DNA from: Chara braunii
Lineage: Eukaryota; Streptophyta; Charophyceae; Charales; Characeae
Reading direction: 5' to 3'
DNA: 36,216 nucleotides
Assembly (NCBI GenBank): GCA_003427395.1
Contig: BFEA01000198.1
Span: 2,181,166 to 2,217,381, forward strand
Below, in pieces: positions 19,283 to 28,325 of this stretch; the first letter of the stretch is position 1; each line of letters starts with the position of its first letter. The notes under the pieces are model-generated. The model was given only the letters and a program-made list of their open reading frames with translations, was not told the DNA's origin and made no database searches. Made by a program: the position numbers and the translations under genes.

Positions 19283-21262
19283 CTAGACGGAATTGGCGAG
19301 CTTGCTCCACTCCGTATGGAAGGACCCGGGCTCATCGACACGTTCGTAAGTGTGCGCTCCGAAGTAATCTCTCTGCGCTTGAATCAAATTAGCCGGAAGG
19401 GACCCCCGTCTGTACGTGTCAAAATACGCCAGACTGGAGGTCATCCCCGGCACGGCCAGGCCCGCTCCAACGGCCAGCTGCACCACTCGTCTCCACGAGG
19501 CTTGTCTCTCCGTCATCTCCTTGGCGAATTCCGGATCCATCAGCAGGCTAGCAAGATCTGCATTTCTGTCGTACGCTTGCTTGATCCGGTCAAGAAACAC
19601 TGCTCTGATAATACACCCACCCTTCCATATCCTCGCGAGCTCTCCAAGGTTCAAGTTCCACTTCTTCTCGATGCTCTTTGCCCTAATTAGGTTCATCCCC
19701 TGGGCATAGCTGGTGATCTTCGACGCGTACAACGCCTTCCTCACGTCATCGATTAGCTGCTGCTTGTCAATCCCCGGTACCGCGCTCGGTTCCCCAAGCT
19801 CCAGCGCGCTGTACGCTTCCGCCGCCACCACCCTCTCGTCCTTCAGCGCGCTCAGGTACCTCGAGTCCAACGATGCCGCGATCGTCGGCGCTGCGACGCC
19901 CAGCTCCGCCGCCTGCTGCACCGTCCACTTCCCCGTTCCCTTCGACCCGGTCTTATCCATAACCTTATCCACTAGATAAGATTTCCCGCCAGCGTCTCTC
20001 TCGTCCTTCACCGCGAATATATCTGCGGTGATCTCTATCAAAAAACTCTCCAATTCTCCCTTATTCCACGTGGCGAACGTGTCATGCAGCTCCTCGTTAC
20101 TCAGTCCACCGAGGGTTTTCAAGATGTCGTACGCTTCCGCAATGAGCTGCATATCGCCGTACTCGATGCCGTTGTGCACCATCTTCACGAAGTTGCCAGA
20201 CCCTCCCTCTCCCACGTACGTCACGCACGGGCCGTCATTTACCTGCGCCGCCACCTTCTTGACTATCTCCTCGACGTGTTGGTAGGCCTCCTTGGAGCCT
20301 CCGGGCATCAACGACGGGCCGTGTCGAGCTCCTTCCTCTCCGCCAGACACTCCCATTCCCAAGTACATCAGGCCTTTCTCCGCCGCGGCTTTGGCCCGCC
20401 GCTCAGTGTTCTCATACCACTCGTTACCGCCATCAATCAAGATGTCCCCCGGTTCCAGGTGCTCGCTCAGCGCGGCTATGGTCTGATCGACGGGAGAGCC
20501 GGCCTTGACCAGGATGATGATAGCTCTCGGCCGCTTGATGGACGCAACGAAATCCTTCACATTGTGAAACCCTTTTAGGGGCAGATTACCCTCGGTCTCG
20601 GCGCGCTGCGTCGTGTCATCGACTTTGCTGGTCGTCCTGTTGTACACAGAGATAGGGAACCCTTTCTCCGCAATGTTGAGGGCAAGGTTTTGGCCCATCA
20701 CGGCCAGTCCGACTAGCCCGACACGAGACAGACTCTGCTGGTTCGCCATGGTCGCTACCAAGCTGTCACTGGCCAATGCTGCGCGAACTGTGAATGGAGA
20801 GGAGGAGCCGGGGTGGCCCCTCGTCGTCGGCGAGGGGAATATCAATAGCTGATCGAGATGCTGGCGCCTCCTTCCAGGGAGAATGCGCGGGGTGAGGAAG
20901 GACTTGCCGCCGGTTGTGGAGGACAGCTTCGGCTCCGCTCCGCCGAGTACTGGTGAGAGATGGCTGCGGAGACACCGCGAGCCTGCCGCCAACGAGGACG
21001 ACGAGAAGGAGAGAGACAGAGAGTGCGATGACGGACTGCAGCAAGAGAAGGGGAGCAAACCATCACTTTCAGGAAGAACCCGGCCGCGGTGGCCAGGAAG
21101 AGTGCGCACTGTTCCTCTCGATAGTGCTGGACATGCTGAAGACGACGACGATGGCAATGTAGACGCTCTCGCCGATGAAATACTGTTCCTGATCATCAAG
21201 CCATCGGCTGAGCGGCATGGTAATGGTACAGGCGGGGCAGGGACGTAAGCGATTGCCTCCAT
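19283..21262 (-). CDS. PGD: 6-phosphogluconate dehydrogenase, decarboxylating, with N-terminal extension
   Basis: Catalyses NADP-dependent oxidative decarboxylation of 6-phosphogluconate to ribulose-5-phosphate in the oxidative pentose phosphate pathway. The core from the internal ATG at 20749 is 488 codons, the usual plant length, with no introns or breaks. It shows the Rossmann motif GLxGLAVMGQN (residues 11-21), NRTTSK for the NADP phosphate, IDGGNEWYENTERR, the catalytic GGSGNFVKMVHNGIEYGD block, KGTGKWT, and the C-terminal LPANLIQAQRDYFGAHTYER. An in-frame 171-residue extension starts at ATG 21262. It is Ser/Arg/Pro-rich and poor in acidic residues, and ends near TVRAAL, which resembles a plastid transit-peptide cleavage motif. 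ATG 20749 has the stronger context (ACCATGG), so plastid and cytosolic forms are both possible. The C-terminus (ANSV) lacks a peroxisomal signal. The frame stays open upstream to 21424 without another ATG. Confidence 0.95.
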   Translation of the reverse strand: MEAIAYVPAPPVPLPCRSADGLMIRNSISSARASTLPSSSSSACPALSRGTVRTLPGHRGRVLPESDGLLPFSCCSPSSHSLSLSFSSSSLAAGSRCLRSHLSPVLGGAEPKLSSTTGGKSFLTPRILPGRRRQHLDQLLIFPSPTTRGHPGSSSPFTVRAALASDSLVATMANQQSLSRVGLVGLAVMGQNLALNIAEKGFPISVYNRTTSKVDDTTQRAETEGNLPLKGFHNVKDFVASIKRPRAIIILVKAGSPVDQTIAALSEHLEPGDILIDGGNEWYENTERRAKAAAEKGLMYLGMGVSGGEEGARHGPSLMPGGSKEAYQHVEEIVKKVAAQVNDGPCVTYVGEGGSGNFVKMVHNGIEYGDMQLIAEAYDILKTLGGLSNEELHDTFATWNKGELESFLIEITADIFAVKDERDAGGKSYLVDKVMDKTGSKGTGKWTVQQAAELGVAAPTIAASLDSRYLSALKDERVVAAEAYSALELGEPSAVPGIDKQQLIDDVRKALYASKITSYAQGMNLIRAKSIEKKWNLNLGELARIWKGGCIIRAVFLDRIKQAYDRNADLASLLMDPEFAKEMTERQASWRRVVQLAVGAGLAVPGMTSSLAYFDTYRRGSLPANLIQAQRDYFGAHTYERVDEPGSFHTEWSKLANSV

Positions 21263-21503
21263 GTGGTAGAATCGGGAGACGACGGACAGACGCGTCCGAC
21301 AACGGGGAGGACACAGGGGAGACGAGAGAGGAGAGGAGAGGAGGGGGCCTGCCAGCGCGCGCGCAGGACCGCTGACGGGATCGTTCACCCGCGAGGACGC
21401 GCGCCCTGGGCTGGACGGCGCCAAACTAGACGATCATCCCAGCTACCGACGGCACAGCTGGCACAGAAAAGGACGACCGTGCTACACTGTACCCCCGCTA
21501 AAA
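21263..21503. other. 6PGDH 5' flank
   Basis: GC-rich DNA directly upstream of the first ATG. I see no convincing TATA box on the minus strand. Promoter position is not resolvable by eye. Confidence 0.35.
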
Positions 21504-21602
21504 CAGTAGCCTTGAGCCGTATGCAAAAAGTCCCTGGGCAAGTGCCAAGACCAGCCCAGAGGTCCGGAGGTCCGGAGGTCCGGAGGTCCGGAGAAGGGAG
21601 GC

Positions 21603-21647
<45 letters not shown>

Positions 21648-21772
21648 AGACAGTAGCCTGAGAGAGAGAGAGAGAGGGAGACAGTAGCCTTGAGCCGTAT
21701 GCAAAAAGTCCCTGGGCAAGTGCCAAGACCAGCCCAGAGGTCCGGAGGTCCGGAGGTCCGGAGAAGGGAGGC

Positions 21773-21822
<50 letters not shown>
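21504..21822. repeat. 178-bp tandem duplication with GA microsatellites upstream of 6PGDH
   Basis: CAGTAGCCTTGAGCCGTATG occurs at 21504 and again at 21682, a 178-bp offset. Each copy contains an 8-bp minisatellite GGTCCGGA (four units in the first, three in the second) followed by GAAGGGAGGCAAAAGA and a GA run (about 21608-21641 and 21777-21822). A shorter GA run with a partial copy of the unit lies at about 21643-21676. On the 6PGDH sense strand these are pyrimidine (TC) tracts upstream of the gene. Confidence 0.85.
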
Positions 21823-21825
<3 letters not shown>

Positions 21826-22156
21826 GAACCCAACGACAAGGCCAGAACAGATCTTGTCTTGCCTGTTACGCGTCGAGCAGGGCATCGAGAGGGGTTACTA
21901 CTACCGCCCTTACGTTACGCCGTTGCCCCAAGGTTGCTCCGGCTACCGGTGACTGCGACACTACCTCGTACGACCATCATCACAGTACTCAACGTCATTT
22001 CACGTCAGCTCGTGTGCTCTCACGTCATCCTACCACCCCACCCCGCCCCCACAAACGCGGCCCATTGTATCCCCACTCGTCAGTTGTCTCGTCTACATCG
22101 GTAGCCCATAGGCGATTCAGGATTTCTTCGTGAACAATCGGGAAACTCTGCCAATT
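21823..22156. other. Unassigned sequence
   Basis: No gene or repeat recognised. It may hold distal 6PGDH promoter sequence. Confidence 0.35.
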
Positions 22157-22210
22157 TGGCTGAATGGCACCCAGATGTGACCGTCACTAAGCAGATCGTG
22201 AGTTCGAGTC
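22157..22210 (+). other. tRNA-like pol III A box and B box
   Basis: TGGCTGAATGG (22157) resembles a serine-tRNA A box, and GTTCGAGTC (22202-22210) is a good B box. The distance of 45 nt is that of a normal tRNA. The flanking acceptor arms and the T stem do not pair, so it is not a functional tRNA. A decayed tRNA-derived SINE head is the likeliest reading. Confidence 0.35.
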
Positions 22211-22304
22211 CGAGCGGGAAAAGCGCAAAACGGCACTGTCCGTCGTGGTCCCACCATCCCCAATGGCCCACACACCCTGCCCGACCCCCACAATTACCAC
22301 AGAA

Positions 22305-22745
22305 TTAGGGGCTGATCCGACTACTACGTTTGAAGGGGAGAACCAAAAAGAACTGCGTTGCTCGGCCCTGTGCCGGTCGGACTGAAAAAGCGAAATTGCA
22401 TCCCACTTGCCCGGTTGGGGCGGGACTTTTTCGGAGTTCGTGCCGGGTAATCGTGGGGGGGGATGCAGGCCCAGCATCGAACGGACGGAAGGAGGACAAC
22501 CGGACACAACAAAAACCAAAAAAAAAAAAAAAAAAACCTCCTCCTTTTTCGATGCGGGGACGGTGCTGGCTTCTACCGACTTTAGCAACTTCTTTTTTGC
22601 CGCGGGTCGCGGAACACCTGCCACGTACACTTTTGCTTTCACTTGCTGCCGAACTCGACGGGGAGACCTACAAAATCGGAGAGTAGTCGGATCCCGTCAA
22701 AACCAGTAGACTACTCTCCGTAGCAGTAGTCGGATCAGCCCCTTA
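22305..22745. mobile_element. 435-bp MITE, PIF/Harbinger-like (TTA target duplication)
   Basis: Perfect 18-bp terminal inverted repeats GGGGCTGATCCGACTACT (22308-22325 and its complement at 22725-22742) are flanked by TTA on both sides (22305-22307, 22743-22745). A 3-bp TTA/TAA duplication and G-rich ends fit PIF/Harbinger-derived MITEs. A subterminal palindrome GGAGAGTAGTC...GACTACTCTCC is present at the right end, and an A18 tract lies near 22519. There is no transposase coding. Confidence 0.8.
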
Positions 22746-24240
22746 GATAGAAATCCATGTGCAGGAGATCTTAAACCAAGTGCTTTTTGAGAACCGACGG
22801 ATTCAGAGATCAGAAAGGCGTTTTCTCGGCCGCAGACATAGCAGGCAATTTTGGACTCAGTTGGATAAAAAAAGGGCTGATACAGCTCAAGGACATATGG
22901 GACTTTGACCACTCTTGCATCTTGGACATTTCTCAGATTCGAAGTAGATTGCCACGGCTACATAACGTGGCCAAACACTACTTGGAGTTAACATATGCAG
23001 TTCCAAGGGCATGGACAACACTCCTTCTGCCAGATGCGGACCACGCAGCGGGCAACGTGGCTGGGGTGCCCCAACCAAGTAATGCAGGTTCTGGGGCCTG
23101 ACTTAGCATCGGGTCTCAGAGTACAGAAATGGATTATACAGATAGGGTCCGAGACGTCAGGCAAACTTACGCTGGTAAATAAGGATTAAGAAATCAGTAA
23201 CACGGTGGGCATGGTGGAAGTAAGAGTGCATCATCAGAACTTCAAAGGAAAGGAGAAGGCGGTATTGCTGTGGGATTCGGGCAGATGTAGAGTAGAACCG
23301 TTGTTACTGGGATGGAAGGGACAGGACAGGCAGGATAAGTTTACGCCACTGTACCAGTACCGCCTGAAAAAGGGAGTTCAAATTCAACAGGCTAGGCTGA
23401 AAAAGAAGGCGGTCGGTCTAGCTGTGGAGAGAGCAGAGAAACATCAGGTAACAGGGGTTACTGAGCAACGAATTGGTAGTCTTTCGAAGGCACTTACAAT
23501 GTACCTAGTGCAGAAGCAGGCTAGTCTTATGTGGCTACAGTCCTTATTCGTAACAGCCACAACAATGTGGCTGTCGACTAGGGGGATGGGGTCGTCCACA
23601 CAGTGTTTGCGTTGTAACTGGGGATGGGAAAATATGATTCACCTCTGGTTATATTGCCCATTAGTGGATGAGTTATTATTGTGGTGGAAGAAACACTGGG
23701 AGAACATAACGGGGGGTGAATTCGACGGGTCAGATTTTTGGATGCTTATGAGCCTCCTCCCTGAGGGTATGCAATACACCTCGAAATGGGGTTATGTGGC
23801 GCTCTGCTGCAGGGGAACACTGATGCAGACTATCTGGGCAGCCCGCAACGCGAGGGTTTTCAAAGGAGAGGAGGTCTCAAAGACCCAACAACAGAGGCAG
23901 ATTATACTAAGCATCAGGAGGATAATCCGAGCCGATTGGCAGAAGAAAAACGTAATCTGGTTTCAACAAACCTGGGCCCGTAACAACATACTCGCCTCCC
24001 TTAACCAGGAGGGTCGATACACTATCTGCACCTGGCTCTCAGATACACACGATTGATTAGGGCCGCTTTTAGGCCCGGCGTTGTATGACCAGGGCTCTGC
24101 GTTTACGAGCCGGTGCCCTTGTAGTGGAGAGGAGGAAGTTGAGGTGGAAAGTTGTCAGGTGTTGTTAGTTATCCCTCTCCCTACCAGCCATGAATAAGTG
24201 GGAAGCAAGCGGCTCCCAACACCTTTAATGGACTCTAAGG
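22746..24240 (+). mobile_element. LINE-C, 5'-truncated L1-type element
   Basis: Plus-strand ORF2 C-terminal half of the same family as LINE-B. It begins in the region after RT (EILNQVLFENRR, matching LFENQW of LINE-B), continues as SWIKKGLIQLKDIWDF in another frame, then the zf-RVT domain to the stop at 24056. A 3' UTR of roughly 180 bp follows. No poly(A) tail is visible before the LTR at 24308, so the tail may have been lost when the Ty3 element inserted or by later change. Confidence 0.75.
23205..24056 (+). pseudogene. LINE-C ORF2 C-terminal frame (zf-RVT)
   Basis: A 283-codon uninterrupted frame. CLRC, then IHLWLYC form the zinc knuckle (about residues 135-155). TIWAARNARVFKG and TWARNN follow, parallel to IWKERNSVLFNK and TWAKNN in LINE-B. 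Upstream coding at 22787-23101 is in a different frame and ends in a stop, so the element is broken between them. Confidence 0.75.
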
Positions 24241-25105
24241 AACAGTAAATCTAGACTGCTTTTGCAGCCCACTTTTTTTCACTTGCGCTTCAAGATTCAA
24301 GATGGGATGTGACGAACCACTTTCTGTAACACGCGATTTTCTGCGCGGTTGCAATGAGGGGTCCTAAGTTGGGAAGATTGGGCCAATTACGGGAGATCGG
24401 GATCGGTGGAGAATTGCATCAGTGTCCTCGCTTTTCCGTCCTTTTTCATCGTTTCTTTTTCGAATGGCCGGGCACGGGGTCAAGTGTGTCTTGGGATGGC
24501 CGGTTGATTGATTGGTCGGATGAATGTCAGGCGCGACGCCACGCGAGCGCGCGATTAATAAATGTTGACGTCGTTTCTTTTGGTTCGGTTTTCGATCTTT
24601 TGGGCGCGGACATCGCGCGGAAAATTGCTTCGTTCTTTTTAAATTTTCTCTTGAATTTTTTTTGAATTTTGTCGAGCCCCCAATGGCTCTCGGAAGTTTG
24701 AACTTTCCTTCTAGAATTCGTGTTTTTTGCTTTTTCGCATTAGATAGGAATTAAGGAATTTAGTAATTAGGATTTCTTTCCTGCCGCGCGGCGCCTTTTG
24801 TTTACGCGCTTCTCGTGCGGCTGCAACAGTACTCTGATTAGTAGGCGCCCTTAATCGCATGTGTAACTGTAATTTTGGGCAGGCGCCATTGTAACTGTAT
24901 CTTTCTTCTTGCACTTCGTCTTTCCCGCCCTCCCTCTCTTTCCTTTGCTGAAATTTTGAAAGTCGCGGATTGCATGCTCGGATCGATGCGTGGAGAAGGG
25001 TTACGTCCCCCACGCCGCGGCCGATCATGCAGAACGTAGGCGCTCCCTCTCTAATCCTCACTCTAAGTCCTAGTAATTCCGTGTTCCTAGCGCATGCATG
25101 CACGC

Positions 25106-25112
25106 TATAAAT
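25106..25112 (+). promoter_or_regulatory. 5' LTR TATA box
   Basis: TATAAAT in the context GCATGCATGCACGCTATAAATTTCGG, about 800 bp into the LTR. It is conserved in the 3' LTR at 35955. It probably directs transcription of the element, with the U3/R border about 30 bp downstream. Confidence 0.6.
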
Positions 25113-25272
25113 TTCGGCTGCGCGATTAGTCAGCTCTCTTAACCCGTTGTTGGAAGCTCGGGGTTGCGCGATCAGGAAGGGTCGGCACACGAGCGAAGTT
25201 AGAGGTGAGTAGAGTTGGAGTTGGGCGACCCGACAGGCTGGTGCCAAACACGTGGGATTGACGTGGGCCATG

Positions 25273-25463
25273 ACGGACTGTGGGCACGGGCGAATCCGAC
25301 GGGTGCGGGAGGACTAAGCGGGGTGACAACTTCGTGGGTTGGTGCGTGACGACGGACTGTCCGCATCNACGGACTGTGGGCACGGGCGAATCCGACGGGT
25401 GCGGGAGGACTAAGCGGGGTGACAACTTCGTGGGTTGGTGCGTGACGACGGACTGTCCGCATC
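25273..25463 (+). repeat. Identical 95-bp direct repeat around a single N (probable assembly artefact)
   Basis: 25273-25367 and 25369-25463 are identical and separated by one N. The window end at 36216 falls at the base in the 3' LTR equivalent to 25367. An unmerged contig overlap is more likely than a real duplication. Confidence 0.75.
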
Positions 25464-26127
25464 GGAGAGGGAGNGAGAGAGGAGAAGAGAGTTGAGGTTG
25501 ATGGACGTGGATTTNCTGTTTCTTTNTCTCTTCTCCCTCTTCATCTGTGTACATACATTTTGATTGCGGCTCCGGGCGGTTTNCCNGTTCTTATCTTCGT
25601 TTNGGCTTCNTGGAATCTGGACTTGGGTTTTNGCTCACACCTGTCCTTGCGATTGCATTATNTGTATGATTNTCGAATGTATGGATGCATGAATGTTATG
25701 CCTGCTTGCNTATCTCTTTTGCGGAGAATCCNTGCCCTTGCTTCTTGTTTGTNNCNAATCTTTGCTTGCACCGGNTGCNGCGATANATGGGATAAGAATC
25801 TNGCCCCGATGTCGATTTCGTTCTCGTTTTTGCNTGTCCNATGATGAGGTTGTGGTATGATTGCATCTTGCATAACCGAGACTTANGAAGCAATTAGGCG
25901 ATCCGAAGTCCGNCCCCGNGAGCGCNGCACGAGAACACGTGTAAACGCGATCCGAGTCGCNCCCTTACACGCATTCCCGTGCGTCGACTCGCTCACCCCG
26001 AAAGGAGTCACGGCGGAACCATCATCCNGTACGAGCACGCTGAGGTGCCACNGAGTCGGCCTGTCCTACANGTGCTCGTGCGCGGTGANGATATCCCGAC
26101 CCGCGCTATCCCATCGGCAATGATACC

Positions 26128-26523
26128 ATGACGCGATCTTGGGGTTCAGACTCGTCCTATGACCCGGANTATTTCACCCNTATAATAANCGAGCTCATAA
26201 GGACCCGATACCCTTGTCACACGGNGAATCGGCTATGTCCGNGGGAATTCCANTGTGCCACCACTAGTGACCCTCGGTGCTCCGATTTCCCTTCCCCCNA
26301 CCACACCTACTACTTCACCCACCCGAGATTCGTTGAGANCACCACCAGTTTCCCTCCTTTCNGCCTCNTTCTCCCNTACCATCAACTCAGTGTCGTTCCG
26401 NGGCCGGCCATAGCCCCCTATTGGCCCAACACGTTTTGCGTAAACTGCCGACGCAGCGGCGCGCAAAGAACCCCGGAAGTCCGAAGGCCCAACCCAGCTA
26501 CGTGGCGGCCCCCGACGGCCTAA
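26128..26523 (+). CDS. Open reading frame inside the 5' LTR (same family as 7999-8547)
   Basis: A frame of 131 codons with scattered N-containing codons. Residues 37-109 align gap-free with residues 36-108 of the frame in the solo LTR. Shared features are a Cys, FP, F..FV, T.FPP, V.P, and AxAPxWPxTxCxxC followed by Arg. The paired Cys-x2-Cys and invariant Trp-Pro suggest a folded segment, perhaps zinc-binding, which is inference. It lies about 1 kb downstream of the TATA box, in the transcribed part of the LTR. No known domain is recognised, and start and end are uncertain because of sequence quality. Confidence 0.4.
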   Translation: MTRSWGSDSSYDPXYFTXIIXELIRTRYPCHTXNRLCPXEFXCATTSDPRCSDFPSPXHTYYFTHPRFVEXTTSFPPFXLXLXYHQLSVVPXPAIAPYWPNTFCVNCRRSGAQRTPEVRRPNPATWRPPTA

Positions 26524-26719
26524 TTTTCCCGTAACCCGTCGCCCGCAGTGTCCCGGCCCCTTCGGATTGTGAAGACCCTTGCGCGCGTACCCCTCGTTCA
26601 CCTAATTGCGTTCATACCCCTACGACTCCCCCACTTCCCCAAAAATCCTTGGCACACCCCTTTTCGCACTTCCAGGCCCACACTCCACTCCGATCAGGAA
26701 GTCGCGCTGGGCGTGAGGT

Positions 26720-26735
26720 TGGTATCGGAGCCCGA
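26720..26735 (+). promoter_or_regulatory. Primer-binding site, initiator tRNA-Met
   Basis: TGGTATCGGAGCCCGA resembles the complement of the 3' end of plant initiator tRNA-Met (TGGTATCAGAGCC...), differing at few positions. It marks the 3' border of the 5' LTR and the start of minus-strand DNA synthesis. Confidence 0.8.
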
Positions 26736-26780
26736 CACGTGGCTGGGGTCTTCGGATTGATAGCACGTTAATTAGGCGAC

Positions 26781-28325
26781 TTGGCTAACCGTGAGCGACC
26801 TCACCCTCGGAACGCGCATAGACGCGACCCTATCGTCACCAGAAGCAGATCGGCTAACCGACGAGCAGCCAATGTGCAAAATCCGGTTCCGCAACAGAAT
26901 GCTAATCTACCTAATCAACCTGCCCCACGTGCACGAGCTCCCATGACGCCACCTGATCTCTATTTGTTCGATCTCGCCCACCATCTCGCAGGAGCATGGC
27001 TGGCCACACTTAGAGCCCAACAGTATACCGACAATGAAGCACAGATCAACATTCCGGCTCGAATGGGTGGAGACGCCCATCATTGGTTTAGTACCTATGT
27101 ATGGGTGGATCTCCCGACCTTCGAACGGGACTTTATGAACCGATTCGATTATGTCCACCCTGAGCCACCGCTGTATATGATCAAGGATCGAGTGCAAAAA
27201 CTGCTCGAATCCGTTGGGGAATATCGAAACCGGTTCTACAGAATGTTCGTAAAAACTGAGCGAAGTGAGCAAGTCGAAAGAGATTTGTTCATTGACGGAC
27301 TCTGCAGTCGAACGATAAGGGCAAAGTTGCGAAAGCAATTTTCCCCCATCACTCATACGCTACAACAAATTATGGCTGCTGCGGAAGAAATGGAATGGAA
27401 GTTCGCGGCGAACTTCCTGGAAGGAGAAGATTACCCTAGAGACGGAGATTCGACCGAGCTCGCTCAAGCCAGAGCAGAGCTGGCTGCTTTACAGAACAAA
27501 TTTGAAAATATGGGGTTCGTATCAGGACTTGTCACCTATATGGAACATATAGGCCCCAAACGAGTAATCCTAAGTGAGACTCCGAGCATCTCTGCTCCTA
27601 TGTTGCCCCCGCCCGTCAGGACATTACCCCCGCCACTGGTTGAGGCGCCTGTACGATCAAACGAATCGGCGACCATTTTCGAACTAACCAAAACCTTGAT
27701 TAGCTTGATCCAGGAAAGCAAAAAGGAGCAGCGAGAGCACAATGCTCGGTTGGAAGCCATGATGAGGAACATGCGACCCATTGCGGTATGTGCCCCTCCG
27801 ATGCAGCAAGGATTAGCCCCGGCCCCTGCGCTCGGAGGAGTCGCAAATAATCTGAATGTCTGTTACGCCTGTCATCAACCAGGCCATCTAGCCCGTGATT
27901 GCCCCCACCGACCCCTGCAACAGCGAATCGGGGTCGCACCTATGGCTGCGACCCCCATCGCCAACGGACCTGGACGAGTCGGAGCCCTGATGGAAGAAGT
28001 AGAAAGTGGGGGAAGTGCCCTGGCCACCACGGAAGAGGCCGCCGAACTGATCCCGCTAGATCAATATGTGTCGCTGGGATATCCTGGGCTTGGAATGATC
28101 GGAACAATCAGACCAGCACCAGAACCAAAAGAGGTGGCGGAGTGGCGACCGTCCCTAGGAGAAATGGAGTCGGGAGGACCCACCTTCGTCACAGGGGAGA
28201 TTGATGTATTAAACATCATCCGAGCTTTGGACCATCAGATTCCCCTTCCGATTGGTCATCTGCTCTCGATCTTCGAGCAAGCCAACGAGCGAATGTTACA
28301 GCATTGCAAAGCGAACCAAAAGTGA
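26781..28325 (+). CDS. gag: Gag polyprotein region
   Basis: Structural capsid/nucleocapsid region that packages element RNA. The frame is open from 26772 to the TGA at 28323. The earliest plausible start is a TTG at 26781 (MANRERPHP-like), possibly a mutated ATG; the first ATG is at 26943. From the TTG, residues about 75-215 form a retrotransposon gag domain (AHHWFSTYVW, FMNRFDY, YRNRFYRMF, FIDGL, KLRKQF). A CCHC knuckle CYACHQPGHLARDC lies at 27861-27902 (residue 361). Protease coding follows in the same frame after the TGA with no further break for 700 nt. The stop is therefore either a recent nonsense mutation in a gag-pol fusion or a read-through site. Its context lacks a classic read-through signal, so mutation is likelier. 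Confidence 0.85.
   Translation: MANRERPHPRNAHRRDPIVTRSRSANRRAANVQNPVPQQNANLPNQPAPRARAPMTPPDLYLFDLAHHLAGAWLATLRAQQYTDNEAQINIPARMGGDAHHWFSTYVWVDLPTFERDFMNRFDYVHPEPPLYMIKDRVQKLLESVGEYRNRFYRMFVKTERSEQVERDLFIDGLCSRTIRAKLRKQFSPITHTLQQIMAAAEEMEWKFAANFLEGEDYPRDGDSTELAQARAELAALQNKFENMGFVSGLVTYMEHIGPKRVILSETPSISAPMLPPPVRTLPPPLVEAPVRSNESATIFELTKTLISLIQESKKEQREHNARLEAMMRNMRPIAVCAPPMQQGLAPAPALGGVANNLNVCYACHQPGHLARDCPHRPLQQRIGVAPMAATPIANGPGRVGALMEEVESGGSALATTEEAAELIPLDQYVSLGYPGLGMIGTIRPAPEPKEVAEWRPSLGEMESGGPTFVTGEIDVLNIIRALDHQIPLPIGHLLSIFEQANERMLQHCKANQK

Larger units (their letters stand above)
24308..26719 (+). repeat. 5' LTR (about 2.4 kb)
   Basis: It starts TGTGACGAACC, like the 3' LTR (35164) and the solo LTR (10441). 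It ends immediately before the primer-binding site at 26720. The related solo LTR ends GGTTGCGCGTCACA, whereas here GAGGTT runs straight into GGTATCGG, so the last CGCGTCACA seems lost. The LTR contains a TATA box at 25106 and an open frame at 26128. All Ns of this LTR lie between 25368 and 26401, so that part is of low sequence quality. Confidence 0.85.

Noticed and set aside
19283-21424. 6PGDH start at 21424
   Set aside because: That start is a TTG codon. The first ATG in frame is at 21262.
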